Notes under the pieces: generated by a model
Database searches by the model: none
What the model was told of the DNA's origin: nothing
Seen by the model: the letters and a program-made list of their open reading frames with translations, nothing else
Program-made: the position numbers and the translations under genes
Origin: Adiantum capillus-veneris
Taxonomy: Eukaryota; Streptophyta; Polypodiopsida; Polypodiales; Pteridaceae
Reading direction: 5' to 3'
NCBI GenBank assembly: GCA_014529385.2
Contig: CM043960.1
Coordinates: 72,243,910 to 72,307,909 of the forward strand
DNA length: 64,000 nt
Part shown: piece by piece, positions 45,561-57,242 of the stretch
Layout of the letters: every line of letters begins with the position of its first letter
Position numbering within the stretch: the first letter of the stretch is position 1

Positions 45561-45861
45561 GGTCACTGCATATAGACTATGTATATAATGTGGATTCAAG
45601 AACTATTTCAAAAACTTGTCCACCTACTACTTATTATAGTGAATCTAGCCGGATGCTCTCTTTGTCATTCTTAACCAACAAACCCAAAATTCCCCCCTCC
45701 GCCCCAATAAAAAAAAAAAACCTCTTCCGCTCGTGATGATTGATAGACTCCTCAACGCGGCCTCTGTGCATGACACCTTGTTCTTGTACGATGTCTAAGA
45801 GCCTCCTATGCACGGTCTTCTGTGTAGAACGTAGGACAATAGGAAGAGAGAGAGCAGGACA

Positions 45862-45906
<45 letters not shown>

Positions 45907-46381
45907 CACCAGGCGGACCCTCTTCCATTGTTGTCGGCATCGATGGCCAAGGCATGCATGCATCGCTCCTGAATATTGCGCTCACCGGTGGGACGAGCAA
46001 GTGCAGCATTGTGGGTAAGAAGAAAAGCTCCAACTTGTGGGTATGGTATGCTCACAAGCAGCTTTCTCACTAGCGCACAAAAATTTGATGCATCCGATGG
46101 TTCTTCCCCAGATTGCATTTGTTGTTGCTCTTCTCGTCAAGTATACATGAAAATATCTTTCTTTCTGTGCCTCGACGCTCTCTCATACACATGCCTTTGC
46201 CTTGTTTTCCACCTCAAGCGATGCCCCATGCAAACACTTTGCCTCCCACTATCTTCGCCATGCCACATCACCACCATTGCGATAGATTTGATGTTAAAAA
46301 ATAAATGTTTCGCTGCTTTGTCATGCTTCAGCTTCCCTCCACCACATTTTCTTACAAATTTTGGCAGGTTTACATCATCCT
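45193..46381. repeat. Large tandem duplication, unit 1
   Basis: Unit 1 (45193-46381) and unit 2 (46382-47690) share the integrase-tail repeats, the ATCTAGC..GATGCTCTCTTTG segment, a poly-A or GA tract, and the GCATGCATGCATCG segment, in the same order and orientation. Confidence 0.78.
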
Positions 46382-47150
46382 TAAGAAATAAACAGGCTGA
46401 AGTTAAAGAACTCCTTAAGGTTTTATAGGCTGACATGAAACACATCATAGATCTTGAGATTTGAAGATACGTTCAATTTGTAAGCTTGATCACTTATTAC
46501 CTTGATAATCTTGTATGAACCACGAAACACATCATGGATCTTGAGATTTGAAGATAGGTTCAATTTGTAAGCTTGATCACTTATTACCTTGATAATCTTG
46601 TGTGAACCACGAAACACATCATGGATCTTGAGATTTGAAGATAGGTTCAATTTGTAAGCTTGATCACTTATTACCTTGATAATCTTGTATGAACCACGAT
46701 ATCATTGGCTAAGCATATTGTAATTTTCCAAAGATAACTATATTTTCTTGGGTCTAACCTTAAGAAATATGTGATCTCACTTTTCCAAGGGGTCACTCAT
46801 ATAGATTATGTATATAATGTGCATTCAAGAACTATTTCAAAAACTTGTCCACCTACTACTTATTATAGCGAATCTAGCGAGATGCTCTCTTTGTCATTCT
46901 TCAACAACAAACCCAAAATTCCCCCCTCTCCCCCCCAACAAAAAAAAAACTCTTCCTCTTTTGCGAGCTCTCTTGGCACTCGTGTTGTGCATGCCTTCTG
47001 TCCAATCCCTTTGTCGCCTGCTCGTGATGATTGATAGACTCCTTAGCGCGGCCTCTGTGCATGACACCTTCTTCTTGTACGATGTCTAAGAGCCTCCTAT
47101 GCACGGCCTTGTGTGTATGACATAGGACAATAGGAAGAGAGAGATGTAGG

Positions 47151-47217
<67 letters not shown>

Positions 47218-47690
47218 GAACACAAGGCGGACCCTCTTCCATTGTTGTCGGCATCGATGGCCAAGGCATGCATGCATCGTTCCAAAATAATGCGCTCACC
47301 GGTGGGATGAGCAGGTGTAGCATTGTGGGTAAAAGAAAAGCTCCAACTTGTGGGTATGGTATGCTCACAAGCAGCTTTCTCACTTCCGCACAATAATTTG
47401 CTGCATCCCATGGTTCTTCCCCAGATTTCATTTGTTGTTGCTCTTCTCGTCAAGCATACATGAAAATATCTTGCTTTCTCTGCCTCGACGCTCTCTCACA
47501 CACGTGCCCCTAGGGGCCTTGCCCCCTTTTCCAACTCAAGTCACACCCTGTGCCGACACTTTGCCCCCCACTATCTGCGCCATGCCACATCACCACCATT
47601 GCGATAGATTTGATATTAAAAAAAAAAAACAATTTCGCTGCTTCGTCATGCTTTAGCTCCCCTCCACCACATTTTCTTCGAAGATAGAAA
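46382..47690. repeat. Large tandem duplication, unit 2
   Basis: Second unit of the duplication. It has three instead of two 87-bp integrase-tail repeats and a longer (GA)n tract (about 47150-47214 against 45864-45902). Confidence 0.78.
46434..46694 (-). repeat. Three in-frame 87-bp tandem copies of an integrase tail segment
   Basis: Units 46434-46520, 46521-46607 and 46608-46694. The length of 29 codons keeps the frame, so the minus strand reads SSNLKIHDVFRGS..KIIKVISDQAYKLN three times without a stop. The similarity is to the Ty3 integrase C-terminus. Confidence 0.85.
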
Positions 47691-47925
47691 AAAATTGTAG
47701 CTTTTCATAAGAAGACTGATTGTCTATCAAAAACAAGATGATAAAACTAGAATTTGACTTGGTTATGTAGGCTTTGGAGATGGATTGCTTCATTAGTTTT
47801 TAAATATAATTGCCGTTTTTTGCAAGGTTAATTGTTTTGTAATTTGTAACAAATTACGTGCTAAGCTCTCAAAAACTCATTTCAAGTGTCAAATAAGAAT
47901 AAAGATTAGAAATCTCGAAGAATAT

Positions 47926-49699
47926 TTCTTTATAAAAAAGCACTAAAATATTTTTTTGTATTTTAAATTCAAATTTTATTGTTTTAATTCTTTCTCACTT
48001 TATTTTATTTCAAAAAAGTGGATTTGCAATATGAATTTTCACATTATTTAAGTGGGGCTTTTTGTAATAATTAAACTACTTGTGATTATATATGTGTAAT
48101 AGATCATACAATTTTCCATTAATACACAATAAAAATTTCATGTGATTATGGGTTTGCATTTAAACTTACTCTCCCTCATCTCCCCTTAACTTAGTAGGTC
48201 ATCGTGTTTAAATTATTAAATTGATTCATTAATTGTATGCTTATTGAATCTATCTTTTCAAATGAAATTAAGCATTAATATATTCTTTTGTTTTAGTTTT
48301 AAATGTGTTTTTTTAATTTATTTAATTTAATTTTATTTTGTTTTGTTTTCAAATAATAATGTGTAATGTGTAACTTTCACATTATTAATTAAGTGGAGCA
48401 TTTTTTAATATATAAACCATTTGAGATTATGGTCGGGTTCATGAGAGCCGATGAAAGACATTAAAAAATGAATATGCCTTCCCCATGGAAGTTGTCCATT
48501 GGCACAAAATAAAATTACACTTCTCTGCACCCACAAAAGAATTAGCACGCCTTCTCCCCCTCAGAAGAGCAGTTCTACCGTCTACTTTTCAACACAAAAC
48601 GTGGATCCGTGTGATTGAATTGAATCCAACAGCTACATACTCAACAACACACACTATAGTACAACTTATTGGACGTCAAAATCGTATAGAATAAATTTCA
48701 TAGAGCTACCTCCATCCCTTGTGGATGAAGAGAGAGGTGGAAGAAGAGAGAGGTGGAAGAAGAGTAAGAGGTTGTTGCCGCTGACTCTTGTGAATTTAGT
48801 TTGTGTATGCATAACGAATAATATAATGACTTTTTTATTATTTTTTATTTTATTTTGTTTTTAAAGGATAATATGCAATGTGCATCTTTCACTTATAATT
48901 TAAGCGGGGCCTTTTCTAATATATGAAGCAGTTGTGGTTATATATATAAAATGGATATTATGATTTTATATCAAAACACAATAAAAATTCATGTGATTGT
49001 AGGCACTCATTTAAGCTTACTTTTCATAAATCTCATTCCCCCCTTAACTTAACAGACCTTCGTGCCTCTTCACCTTTTTTCCATTTGTATTAATGGGTAT
49101 CTCTAAAGATGCCCTTTTGGGTGAGATATGAAAAGGAAAAGGAAAAGCACATGAGGCAGGTGTCTCTTTCTATGCAAAAAGGTTGGGGGACAGTTGGAGG
49201 AGAGAAATTAAGAGAGGAAGGTTGGTGACTAAAATACATGTTTCTTGGTGATGTGCAAATGCGATGCTTCTTTGCAGGTCTCTCTCTCTCTCTCATGCAT
49301 TGGTTTGCAAAGTAACTCCGAGCACTGATGGCATGACGAGGGAGGTAGGACCCAGACGACGCTTGCATGCAATGTCTATTTGTCGCTTCTCTCAAGGGAC
49401 ATACAGAGTTTGGAAGCAAGATCTCTCTCTCTCTCTCTCTCTCTTTTATTTGGCACCAATATTGTATGTTTTAGCTACTAAGGATGTAGGAGGACGTGTG
49501 TATGGCACCACCAGGAGAGGGAGGCAAGAACAGAGGCAATAGTGGGAGTAGTAGTGTGCACAAGCAACCGTCTAAAGGGAGGCATGCTTGCGTTTGTCTA
49601 TGAACGGATTGTTTGCATGGCAGATCGTGGCTGCAGTGACAATGTCTGTCTCTCCCTCTCGCTTGTGTGCATGGGAGTCCTTGGGTGGAGCAAGACGAT
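47926..49699 (+). repeat. Dispersed repeat, copy B left part (interrupted by CACTA)
   Basis: Matches 40046-41916 of copy A. It breaks exactly at GAT (49697-49699), where the CACTA element starts, and resumes at GATGTAAGG (63666). The (CT)n tracts are short in this copy. Confidence 0.87.
49697..49699. repeat. CACTA target duplication GAT, left copy
   Basis: GAT stands before CACTAT and is repeated at 63666-63668 after ATAGTG. Copy A of the host repeat has a single GAT (41914-41916). A 3-bp duplication is the rule for CACTA elements. Confidence 0.92.
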
Positions 49700-49707
49700 C
49701 ACTATGA
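49700..49707 (+). repeat. CACTA left terminal inverted repeat
   Basis: CACTATGA. The right end on the minus strand is CACTATAA (63658-63665). The clear match is 7 of 8 bases; beyond that similarity is weak. Confidence 0.8.
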
Positions 49708-49817
49708 AAATCTCCAAGTGTTTACCGCACTGTTTTACCACATTTTGTAGAGAGGTGTAAATTCAATGAGAGAAACAAGAGAGAGGAGGACGGGGGGTTT
49801 TTTGTGTGTTTAAAGTA

Positions 49818-49895
49818 TTATCGGGACTATATCCGCTGTTATTACCGCTGTTATTACCGCATCCATTACCGTCGCTATATCCGCTGCCCAAATTT
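49818..49895. repeat. Left subterminal motif cluster
   Basis: Repeats of TATATCCGCTG, TTATTACCGC and ATTACCG within 75 bp. The same motif family appears near the other end at 63470-63590, as expected for binding sites of a CACTA accessory protein. Confidence 0.75.
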
Positions 49896-49926
49896 AGCAC
49901 CTAAACTTTCAAATTCTGGATTAACT

Positions 49927-50012
49927 CCCCCCCCCCCCTTTCAAATTTTGGTGTTTCCCTCCTCTCAATAAAAATTAAACAGTATTGTATATAATTTTCA
50001 AATATAAAAATG

Positions 50013-50056
<44 letters not shown>

Positions 50057-50070
50057 AAGAGAGGCGGGGG
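49927..50070. repeat. Poly-C run and (GA)n tract
   Basis: About 13 C at 49927-49939 and GA-rich sequence at 50014-50064. No gene. Confidence 0.8.
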
Positions 50071-50076
50071 ATATAA

Positions 50077-50330
50077 GGCCCGATCCAGACGCTACGGTGG
50101 AAATGCTTTCCACAGGGACGTTTAAGTTGCGTGGAAAAAGCCTATTTGCTACAGTAGATATCACCTTCCTTCGGGCCCGCCATTTTCCTTCCAGCACCCC
50201 CCCCGGAAGAGCTACGGACCTCTCTCCACCTCTCTCTGTTTTTCACTCTTCTTCCTCCAACACCGTTTAGACGAGGCAATCGTAGACCTGCAGAAAGCCT
50301 TTCTTCCTCCAGCCTCGTCTGAACCCAGCC
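50077..50330. mobile_element. Tourist-like MITE candidate
   Basis: 254 bp with imperfect terminal inverted repeats (GGCCCGATCCAGACG at the left; GGCTGGGTTCAGACG read from the right, 11 of 15 matching) and TAA on both sides (50074-50076 and 50331-50333). This fits PIF/Harbinger-derived Tourist elements. It has no coding capacity. Confidence 0.6.
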
Positions 50331-50473
50331 TAAGATTACCTTGTTTACAACTAAAATAATCATTGTCAATTGATTAACATAATTGAGCATATTCTCAAAT
50401 CTAAAGAGAGAAAGAGGAGGGAGAGAGAGGTGAATGGATTACACGATAAAAAAACTTCATAACTGCAAAATGT

Positions 50474-52391
50474 TTATGAATCATCTTCCAAAAGATCTCT
50501 ACATGAAGCATCATCCAATTCTAAGCCCATGGCTCCTAAATCAATAAAGAGAGAAACGGAATTGTCGTTTGTGGATGCATTGCCAGCTTCATCATCTTCG
50601 AGTTCGTCATCCTCCATCTCATCATCTTCATCATCATGACAATCATCCTCGCTAAGACTTGCTGCCGCCGGACTTGATTCATCGACCTCCCTCTCCTCTG
50701 TTTCCACCTCATCCAAAGTCGGAGGTGGAAGAGGGTCGAAGATAGTCTCCACTTCATTAGTGGAAAAAATGGTTCTCCCCCGAGGTGTTACGGGAATTAC
50801 AAACCAAAGTTTTGGTTGGTGGATACCTGGGATATAGATGACCTATAAAATAGAAGCTCAAAGTGAGTAACATTGGTATAACTAACGATACAACAAGTAA
50901 ATAAGAATAAAAAAGGTACATGTCACTCACCTACTCACAATTGCGCGGTAAAACTAAATTGTCATACCTCCCTGTGTGATGCACACTAGAGTCCACCATG
51001 TAGAGGCCATTCTCATGTCGTCTAGACACATTTGCAAACCACTTGCACTCAAAGATGAAGCTATGAAAGGTTCTAAAATTGACCTTTAGTATCCATTCAA
51101 TAGTTCCGCAGTACCTGGCTTCATCATCGTCTGTGTCAAAGTTGCCCATGATGGCACAATCCATGGTGGTTCTACGCTCGTCAATGTGGCGCGTACGAAA
51201 GTGACGACCCTTTGACCACATAGAGTTAAAGGAAAGGCACTACAAAATAGAATAATATATTAATTTATCAAACACATATTAAAGATAATTTCAACAAATA
51301 ACGAGACAATATGGTTTAGGTATATGAGTACTCTACCTTTGGTACGCAGCCTCGTGCATACTCCCATTCTTTGTTCGTGATGTCTTCTCCGCGCGCTTTT
51401 GCCTCGGTCATTCTCTCATGAATCCACTTTGCACTAATGAGATCTGGGAAACATGAAAGGTGTCTAGGCACTGGGGGTGCCCTCCTTCCTCCATGTGCTT
51501 GTTTCCATGCTTCCGTCTCTTGCAAACGCCTTGACTTTGCCACTGTCCACAAGTCCACCCACTTGGTCATAATCTTTGCATTGAGAATGTAAAAGTTATT
51601 GACCACTCGGGATTCATATCCATGTTAAGTAGTTTCCCCTTTCCACTTGTCAAGTGTGAAGTCATCCTTGAATCTTCTTCGTCTGACCACATGCAAGGCA
51701 TTAAAGGATCAACTTGTGCCAAATACTCTGATATGTAAACAAATGCCTCTTTGTGAGAGTCTTTAAAAACCTCTCTAAGAAGAACATCCATCATGTGTGT
51801 ACTACTCCACATATAGCTATCTCCTCCACCACGTGAACCAAGAGGTGAATTTGACTAAGAAGGACCAATCGAGGAAATGCATCCTCAATGGCACACACAG
51901 TTTCTGTTGCAAGTGTTTGAGGAGTAGGGATAGCATCTATTTCGATTTCCTTGGAGCTCACAAATCTGCAAGAAAATACACAAGGATACACTAAGTGCTA
52001 GTTGAAATTATTGTGTACATAAAAAAGGTGTAGTCAACTGGAGTCTTGTGGTGTACCTTACTAGCTCTCCTAATTTGAAAATAGCATCCCTGACTTTCTT
52101 GTCCTGACATATACACATACTCACCGGTAGAATGAACTACTATGTAAATGAGGAAAAGGAAAAGTGAGTGATAGTCATACACACAAACTATAGATAGAAT
52201 AGGGAGTATGAAGAATACCTAAAGCATCTTGTGCTAATCGTGGGACTTCAACCAATACAATTGAACGCTTCCACCCTTCTTCGATTTTGTGAAAGCTCCC
52301 TTTAGCAACCTCATGTATCATGTTGGTGTGCAAATAGAGGCAATGGTACCTTTCACCTTGTCTAATTCTTCTTTTGTTAGCATCCATGGTG
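50474..52391 (-). pseudogene. TNP2-like CACTA transposase, C-terminal half (DUF4218, DUF4216)
   Basis: Read leftward in several exons: a start-proximal piece with WLKSHD and KML (52391-52224), then KKVRDAIFKLGELVR (about 52104-52057), then DUF4218 with FPRLVLLSQIHLLVHVVEEI (51900-51790) and FVYISEYLAQVDPLMPCMWS, then TEAWKQAHGGRRAPPVP, then DUF4216 with ARYCGTIEWILKVN and FIFECKWF (51221-50931) and VIYIPGIHQPKLWFV, ending in a strongly acidic tail (50752-50474). GT-AG introns are visible (for example 51243-51337 and about 50846-50935). A TAG, a TGA and frameshifts (one near 50785) break it. The catalytic Transposase_21 part, which should lie upstream, is absent; sequence beyond 52391 is GA-rich filler. 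Confidence 0.82.
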
Positions 52392-52424
52392 CTTTAGGAA
52401 GCACAATCTTTCCATTTGGGGCAC

Positions 52425-52659
52425 GCCGTGGAGAAGAGAGGTAGAGGTAGAGATAGAGAGAGATAGAGGGAAAGAGGGAGAGATAGAGTGAGAGAGGGAA
52501 AGAGAGCGAGTAGATAGAGAGGGAGAGAAAGAAAGAGAGAGGTAGAGAGGGAGAGAAAGAAAGAGAGAGATATAGAAAGAAAGAAAGGGAGAGAAAGAAA
52601 GAGAGAGATAGAGAGGGAGAAAGAGAGGTAGAGAAAGAAAGAGAGAGAGATAGAGGGAG

Positions 52660-52698
<39 letters not shown>

Positions 52699-52817
52699 GG
52701 AAAGAGGGAGAGAGAAAGAGAGAGATAGAGGGAAAGAGGTAGAGAAAGAGAGAGAGAAAGAAAGAGAGATAGAGAAAGAGATGGAGAGAGGGAAAGAGGG
52801 AGAGATAGAGGGAAAGA
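52425..52817. repeat. GA-rich low-complexity block
   Basis: About 390 bp of irregular GAGA/GATA/GAAA sequence. It lies exactly between the truncated transposase and the truncated LTR, so it may mark a rearrangement point. The long minus-strand frame across it (SLSLSL..., 52394-52870) is an artefact. Confidence 0.85.
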
Positions 52818-53479
52818 AAATGAAATGAAAATGAAATGAGCTGTCCCTTCATTTTAAAATCATTTTCCAATTCGGATTGGAACTTTGTGTAAAAAATTCA
52901 TCAAAATAGGGTCCATTTTTGGCAGCAAAAGTCTTCATGTGGTCCCCTTAGCCTAGACTTTCATTCGATTCCAAAGGACACCTCATGCCATATGAAAGCA
53001 TGACATTGCTCCTTGACAAATTTTTATAATCATGCTTGCAATAATACATTAAAATAAGTGTATCTTTGAAATCATGCCACCTAGTGTCCCACTAGGATAT
53101 GATTCCCTCCTAGTAGCTATTTAAAAAGAAATATAAGAAAAATATAAAAAATACATAGAATATATATATATATTGGAGTTTACCCTAGATATAGGATCTA
53201 GCTAGGGTGTGAGATGATAATGAGATAGTAGAAATAAAGAATCAATGCTTTTTGCCCCAAGTTAAAGAGACGGAGCTATTGATGCTTTTCCCATAGTATA
53301 TTCTGATGGTAAAGTAAGAATAGGTTACCCTTGAGAAAAATAATAGGATGAGATAGAAGGCTTATTATTATACTTAAATATGCATATGTACATTATAGGA
53401 AAGATAATTATGTATCTAAAAAATTACAAGATAACTCTTGTAGCATGCGTTCCCACTATGTACGTGTCACAACACGACA
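52818..53479 (-). repeat. 3' LTR of the nested element, truncated
   Basis: Begins TGTCGTGTTG on the minus strand right after a polypurine tract. The part 52835-53322 matches 57243-57719 of the other LTR. It lacks about 110 bp present at 57140-57250 and stops at the GA-rich block. Confidence 0.75.
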
Positions 53480-53495
53480 TCCACCCCCTCTAAAC
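53480..53495 (-). promoter_or_regulatory. Polypurine tract of the nested element
   Basis: GTTTAGAGGGGGTGGA on the minus strand, directly before the LTR start TGTCG. Confidence 0.78.
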
Positions 53496-53556
53496 CTGCA
53501 CATCCTCCGGCATGTGCCAACCTCATGGTAACTTGTGAAAGCAATTGTATCCCCTG

Positions 53557-55819
53557 TCATCCCATGACCTCCTCAGGATCATATGGGTAACTCAAAAACT
53601 TGTATTGTACTAAGCATTGAGATTCTCCGCATCTTTTAATTCCTCTCGGATGAGAAGGAATTGTTATATACATCTGTCTCCAAAACATTTGTAACAAATC
53701 TCCATTATGGGCAAAATCTTCATGAAGTAGAGACATAAGTTCCTCATCCTCCTCTTCAAAAAACACTTCCAGGCTTCCGATAATATACTTGAAAGATTTT
53801 TTAAACTGCACTTTAACCTTCTCACCAACCTCTAAATCCATATGTACCTCTTTCACATAGAAGTCTGAATCTGCATCTTCATTCTCAAAAGAATCCTCTA
53901 GATAGCCTTTCTCAACATCAAGAGAAACCTCAGAAATATGCATGGTAAACCTCTCATCAATTCTCTCACCTTTTACCAAATACCTATCCAGCTTTACATC
54001 ATAAAACTTTGCATACCTCTCAAATATGGTGTTTAATTCCCTCTCCAAATCATCCTGGTAGGTATGCTCCCAGTCACTTGTAACTGAATGCTCAAAAACC
54101 TCCTTGGAGTTAGTCTCTGACACAATATCTTCACCCCTTCTTCCTTTTTGACCCATCGCTAAATTATCTTCAACTGAATCATGTCTCCACTTATATAGGG
54201 AGAACACTTCTTCATTACATGACTCTGGTGTCAGCATAGAGCTAGCATCCTCTTCTTGCTTCAAGGCATCACCATGTATACCCTTCCTATCCATAGCAGA
54301 TAGATGCTCACAAACCTGCTTGCAATTTATACCCTGTGACACAAGACCTAAATCCCTTTTATGCCTCGGATATTGTTTGCATACCTGCAGGCAACCGAAT
54401 TTCTTAGAACCCTGTATAGTAGGCACTTTATGGCAAGCATCTTTATTTGCATCTTCACACAGATAAGATATATCACCCCAATCACAGACCATATCCGAAG
54501 AGGTTTCTTGCTCTTCTACTCTATCCTCTAATGTCACTTCAACCTGTATAGCATAACCAAACACTTTTCTATCTTTGATTTGTGAATCTTGAAGATTCAT
54601 AGCTTCATCTGCAGAACCCCAATCCTCATGCAGAGAATCTGCATTTGTCATTCCTTCCTCTACCATGGAATTGTGAAAGCTTGCTGCATCTAGCTCTAAA
54701 TAAGGCACAATTTCATGAGTCATCTGCATCACATCTGCTACTCCATATATACAAGACATACATATTACTTTGTCAATGCACTCCTCTTCTTCCACCTCGT
54801 CTAACTGAGGTACTTCACAATCCGCAATGCTACTAGCAGAGCTATACTCACAAAGGAAGATATTTTCAGTCACCCCCTCTAAATTAGCACTTTTGCAGCT
54901 AGGCATATCCATTTGGGTAGTACCACATGTATCAAACTCGCATAGGAAAGCATTGATAATGGCTTCTTCATCATGGTATATGTCTTCAGCATAGGCATCC
55001 GGCTCTTCTAAACTTCGTAAAAGTTCCTGGATCTGCTCAAAAGTAGATTGTAGCACATCACTAATATAGCCGTCTTCCACCTGTTTTCCCTTCACATCCT
55101 CTGTCAAAACCATAGCATCCTCATCCTTGTATATACACTCATGTGCATCTTCAAACGAATCAAAAGGAGCGTCCAAATCATCTATCATAGCCGACGAGTT
55201 TGCATCATCCTCTAAGTCGCTTTGAGCCATTTCAAGCGCTTGGATAGAATCATGAGAGTCATTATCTTGAGATACGAAGGTTACAAGACCCAAACATGCA
55301 TAAATAGCTTCCACTATGTCTGCTTCATCTGCATACAATAAATTTGCATCTTGCAAAAGATATGCATCTATTACTGCTTCTAAATTAGCCTGTATGGATG
55401 TGTTGACACTTGCATGGCTTACAGGAGACACCAACTCTAGCTGGTCACATCCACTTCCACTCTGCTCCATCTCTTGGTCTTGATGTTCCAAGCATACCTG
55501 TGTTATAGCTGTAGAAAACTCACCCCAGTTGCTTGCATATACTTTTGCATAGTCTTGAACTTGGTGCTTGAAATCATCACTCAAGTTCAACAAATGCTGC
55601 AATCATCCGAGATTCTGGAATTTCTTGAAGCCTCATCTCTGTCACATAGCACTCAAGATATCCTTCTGGATCATAGCCTTCGAATATATTAAGCTCATTA
55701 TATACGGATTGCATAGCGCTTTCAATCGCTTTTTGAATCCGGTCTTCTTCTTCAAGCCATTTGCATCTGTCTGCAAGCTCTTTCATTTCAGCATATAGCT
55801 GCTCCACTTTGCTAGCCAT
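53557..55819 (-). pseudogene. Gag-like start joined to a long acidic ORF of unknown function
   Basis: The ATG at 55819 follows the primer site by 27 bp. The first 75 codons (MASKVEQLYAEMKEL..., then FEGYDPEGYLECYVTEMRLQ and IPESRMIAAF) look like the N-terminal part of a retroelement gag. A one-base shift near 55590-55600 leads into an open frame of about 680 codons ending TGA or equivalent at 53557, starting with a YAKVYASNWGEFSTAI block. It is rich in D and E throughout, has scattered cysteines (for example MSCIYG and CKQVCEHL), no membrane segment and no zinc knuckle, protease or RT motif. The frame is remarkably intact for an element otherwise truncated. Function not recognised. It might be a divergent gag C-terminus, a captured host sequence or a family-specific protein. 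Confidence 0.6.
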
Positions 55820-55846
55820 CTTTATGTACTCTCACCCTGGCTTCTT

Positions 55847-55862
55847 CGCGTCGGGTTCACCA
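55847..55862 (-). promoter_or_regulatory. Primer binding site of the nested element
   Basis: TGGTGAACCCGACGCG on the minus strand, seven bases after the LTR end. It has the TGG start expected from a tRNA CCA end; the tRNA species was not identified. Confidence 0.6.
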
Positions 55863-56069
55863 AAAATATGTCAAGAAATTTGCGGTCTTGCCAGGAAAGC
55901 ACCGGGCTTATGGCTGTGAGAGTTTGTGAGAGAACTCAACAAAAACTATATGAAGGAGTTAAACCATAGATGCCATGAAGACTAGGGTTTGGAAAGAAGT
56001 GCAATCAAAGAAGACTCACTCTTTCTCTCTTGCACTCACACACACAAAGAAAGAACGCAAAAGAGAATG

Positions 56070-56282
56070 TCAAAACAATAAGAAGATGAAAACATCAAGG
56101 CTATGGTCATATCGTATCATGGGTAATATGAAAGGGTTAATGGATGAGTTAATGGCATTCAATCTTGGCTGACCAAATAGGCTACGAATTGTTCTTTGGA
56201 ATTGTAGTTTTGTGCTTACCATAATATATATATTTTGTCTAGTGATTGGGATCAATTGTGTGTACAAATCCTCTTGGTTCAT
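56070..56282 (-). other. Small ORF B (70 codons), paralogous to ORF A
   Basis: Starts with ATG at 56282, overlapping the stop of ORF A by four bases (ATGA). It aligns with ORF A without gaps at 23 of 50 residues, for example RLN.I..S..P.ILP.I.Y..S.DV. The copy in the other arm has a one-base deletion near 58123. Coding status unproven. Confidence 0.4.
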
Positions 56283-56497
56283 AGCAAGATAACTATGCTT
56301 ACATCAAAAGAAAAATTATAGTTTATGAGAGGTAGTATGATGGGATCCGGTGATAGAAGTATTTCATTGAGTCTTTCAGGGCTGAAGAGAAACACTATAC
56401 GTTGTTGAAAGTGTATTTTACGGCTAATCCATACGTTAATTCTAATAGATCGTACAGAGTGAAAGCGATAGAAATGATCATCATGTGGGTTATTCAT
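56279..56497 (-). other. Small ORF A (72 codons), paralogous to ORF B
   Basis: MNNPHDDHF..., ending TGA at 56279-56281. It is preceded by an in-frame TAG. Many codon differences from ORF B are at third positions (TTT/TTC, ATA/ATT, CTC/CTA), which suggests that the ancestor was under coding selection. Its other-arm copy (57803-58021, plus) is open with two changes. Confidence 0.4.
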
Positions 56498-56574
56498 CTA
56501 GGATAGTATGTGAGAAATGTAGATATGAGAGAAGTGAAGAGATGAGAAGTTTCCCTCCCAAGCCCTATTCTTGC

Positions 56575-57242
56575 CCGTAGGCAATAAAGATACTGTGGGG
56601 AGAGATGTACCTATAGCAAAGAGAACCTAGAATTTCCAGAGAGGATGAATTACTAAGAATGAGAGAGATAGGTTTGCTTAAGGAGATGAGATTAGATACA
56701 TATATATATGTTGGATTAGAGATGAAAAAGAAAACAACAAGAAATCAAGAAAACATCAATGTAGAACACATCTTACTTGACAAACCCTTCGGCACCATTA
56801 TTGATGGAGAGAGAAGAAGAGTGGATAATTCCACTTTGATTGATACACCAAGTGCAAGACCTTCTTTGATTAGAGTTGATATTCCAAAGATAGCATACAA
56901 GAATGTCTAGTCTTCCTCTAAGAAAGTGTAGGCTTGGGCTTATGTCAATGGCTAAGTACAATTAGGCATTACTACTCACTCCCTCAAGAATTCCTCTCAT
57001 CAATGGCTTGAATGTTTGAGAGTTCCTTTTCAAGGAAGAAGAGGTCCCCTTTTATAGGTGAAGGGAACCCCCAAGGGTTTACACAAGAAGAGAGGAGCCA
57101 GTGTGAATAGGAATTGGAAAAGTTAGAAATGAGCTGTCCCTGCATAATGTGGGCAGATTGGGGTCCAGTATTTTGATCATATCTCCTCAACCGTGGCTCC
57201 AAATAAAAAAGTAAAAATATGGGCAAAAACTTCAGCTCATTA
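56575..57242. other. LTR interior: promoter region and leader
   Basis: Between the arms. Contains the TATA box at 57049-57056 (minus) and short frames without motifs (such as 56659-56910 plus). Confidence 0.5.

Larger units (their letters stand above)
55869..56574 (+). repeat. Inverted repeat arm 1 (about 705 bp)
   Basis: Near-identical to the reverse complement of 57726-58430. Peptides translated from the two arms differ at 2 of 72 residues in one frame and at none of 65 in another, so identity is about 99 percent. Confidence 0.9.

Noticed and set aside
46434-46694. 87-bp repeats as a CRISPR array
   Set aside because: The units are contiguous without unique spacers and encode an integrase tail.
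51238-51248. CACTACAAAA as a possible second CACTA terminus
   Set aside because: It lies at the acceptor end of a transposase intron (minus strand TTTTGTAG) and has no partner or target duplication.
52394-52870. 158-codon minus-strand frame rich in S, L, F
   Set aside because: It is a translation of irregular GA-rich low-complexity DNA; the N-terminal dozen residues come from LTR sequence that also appears at 56984-57274.
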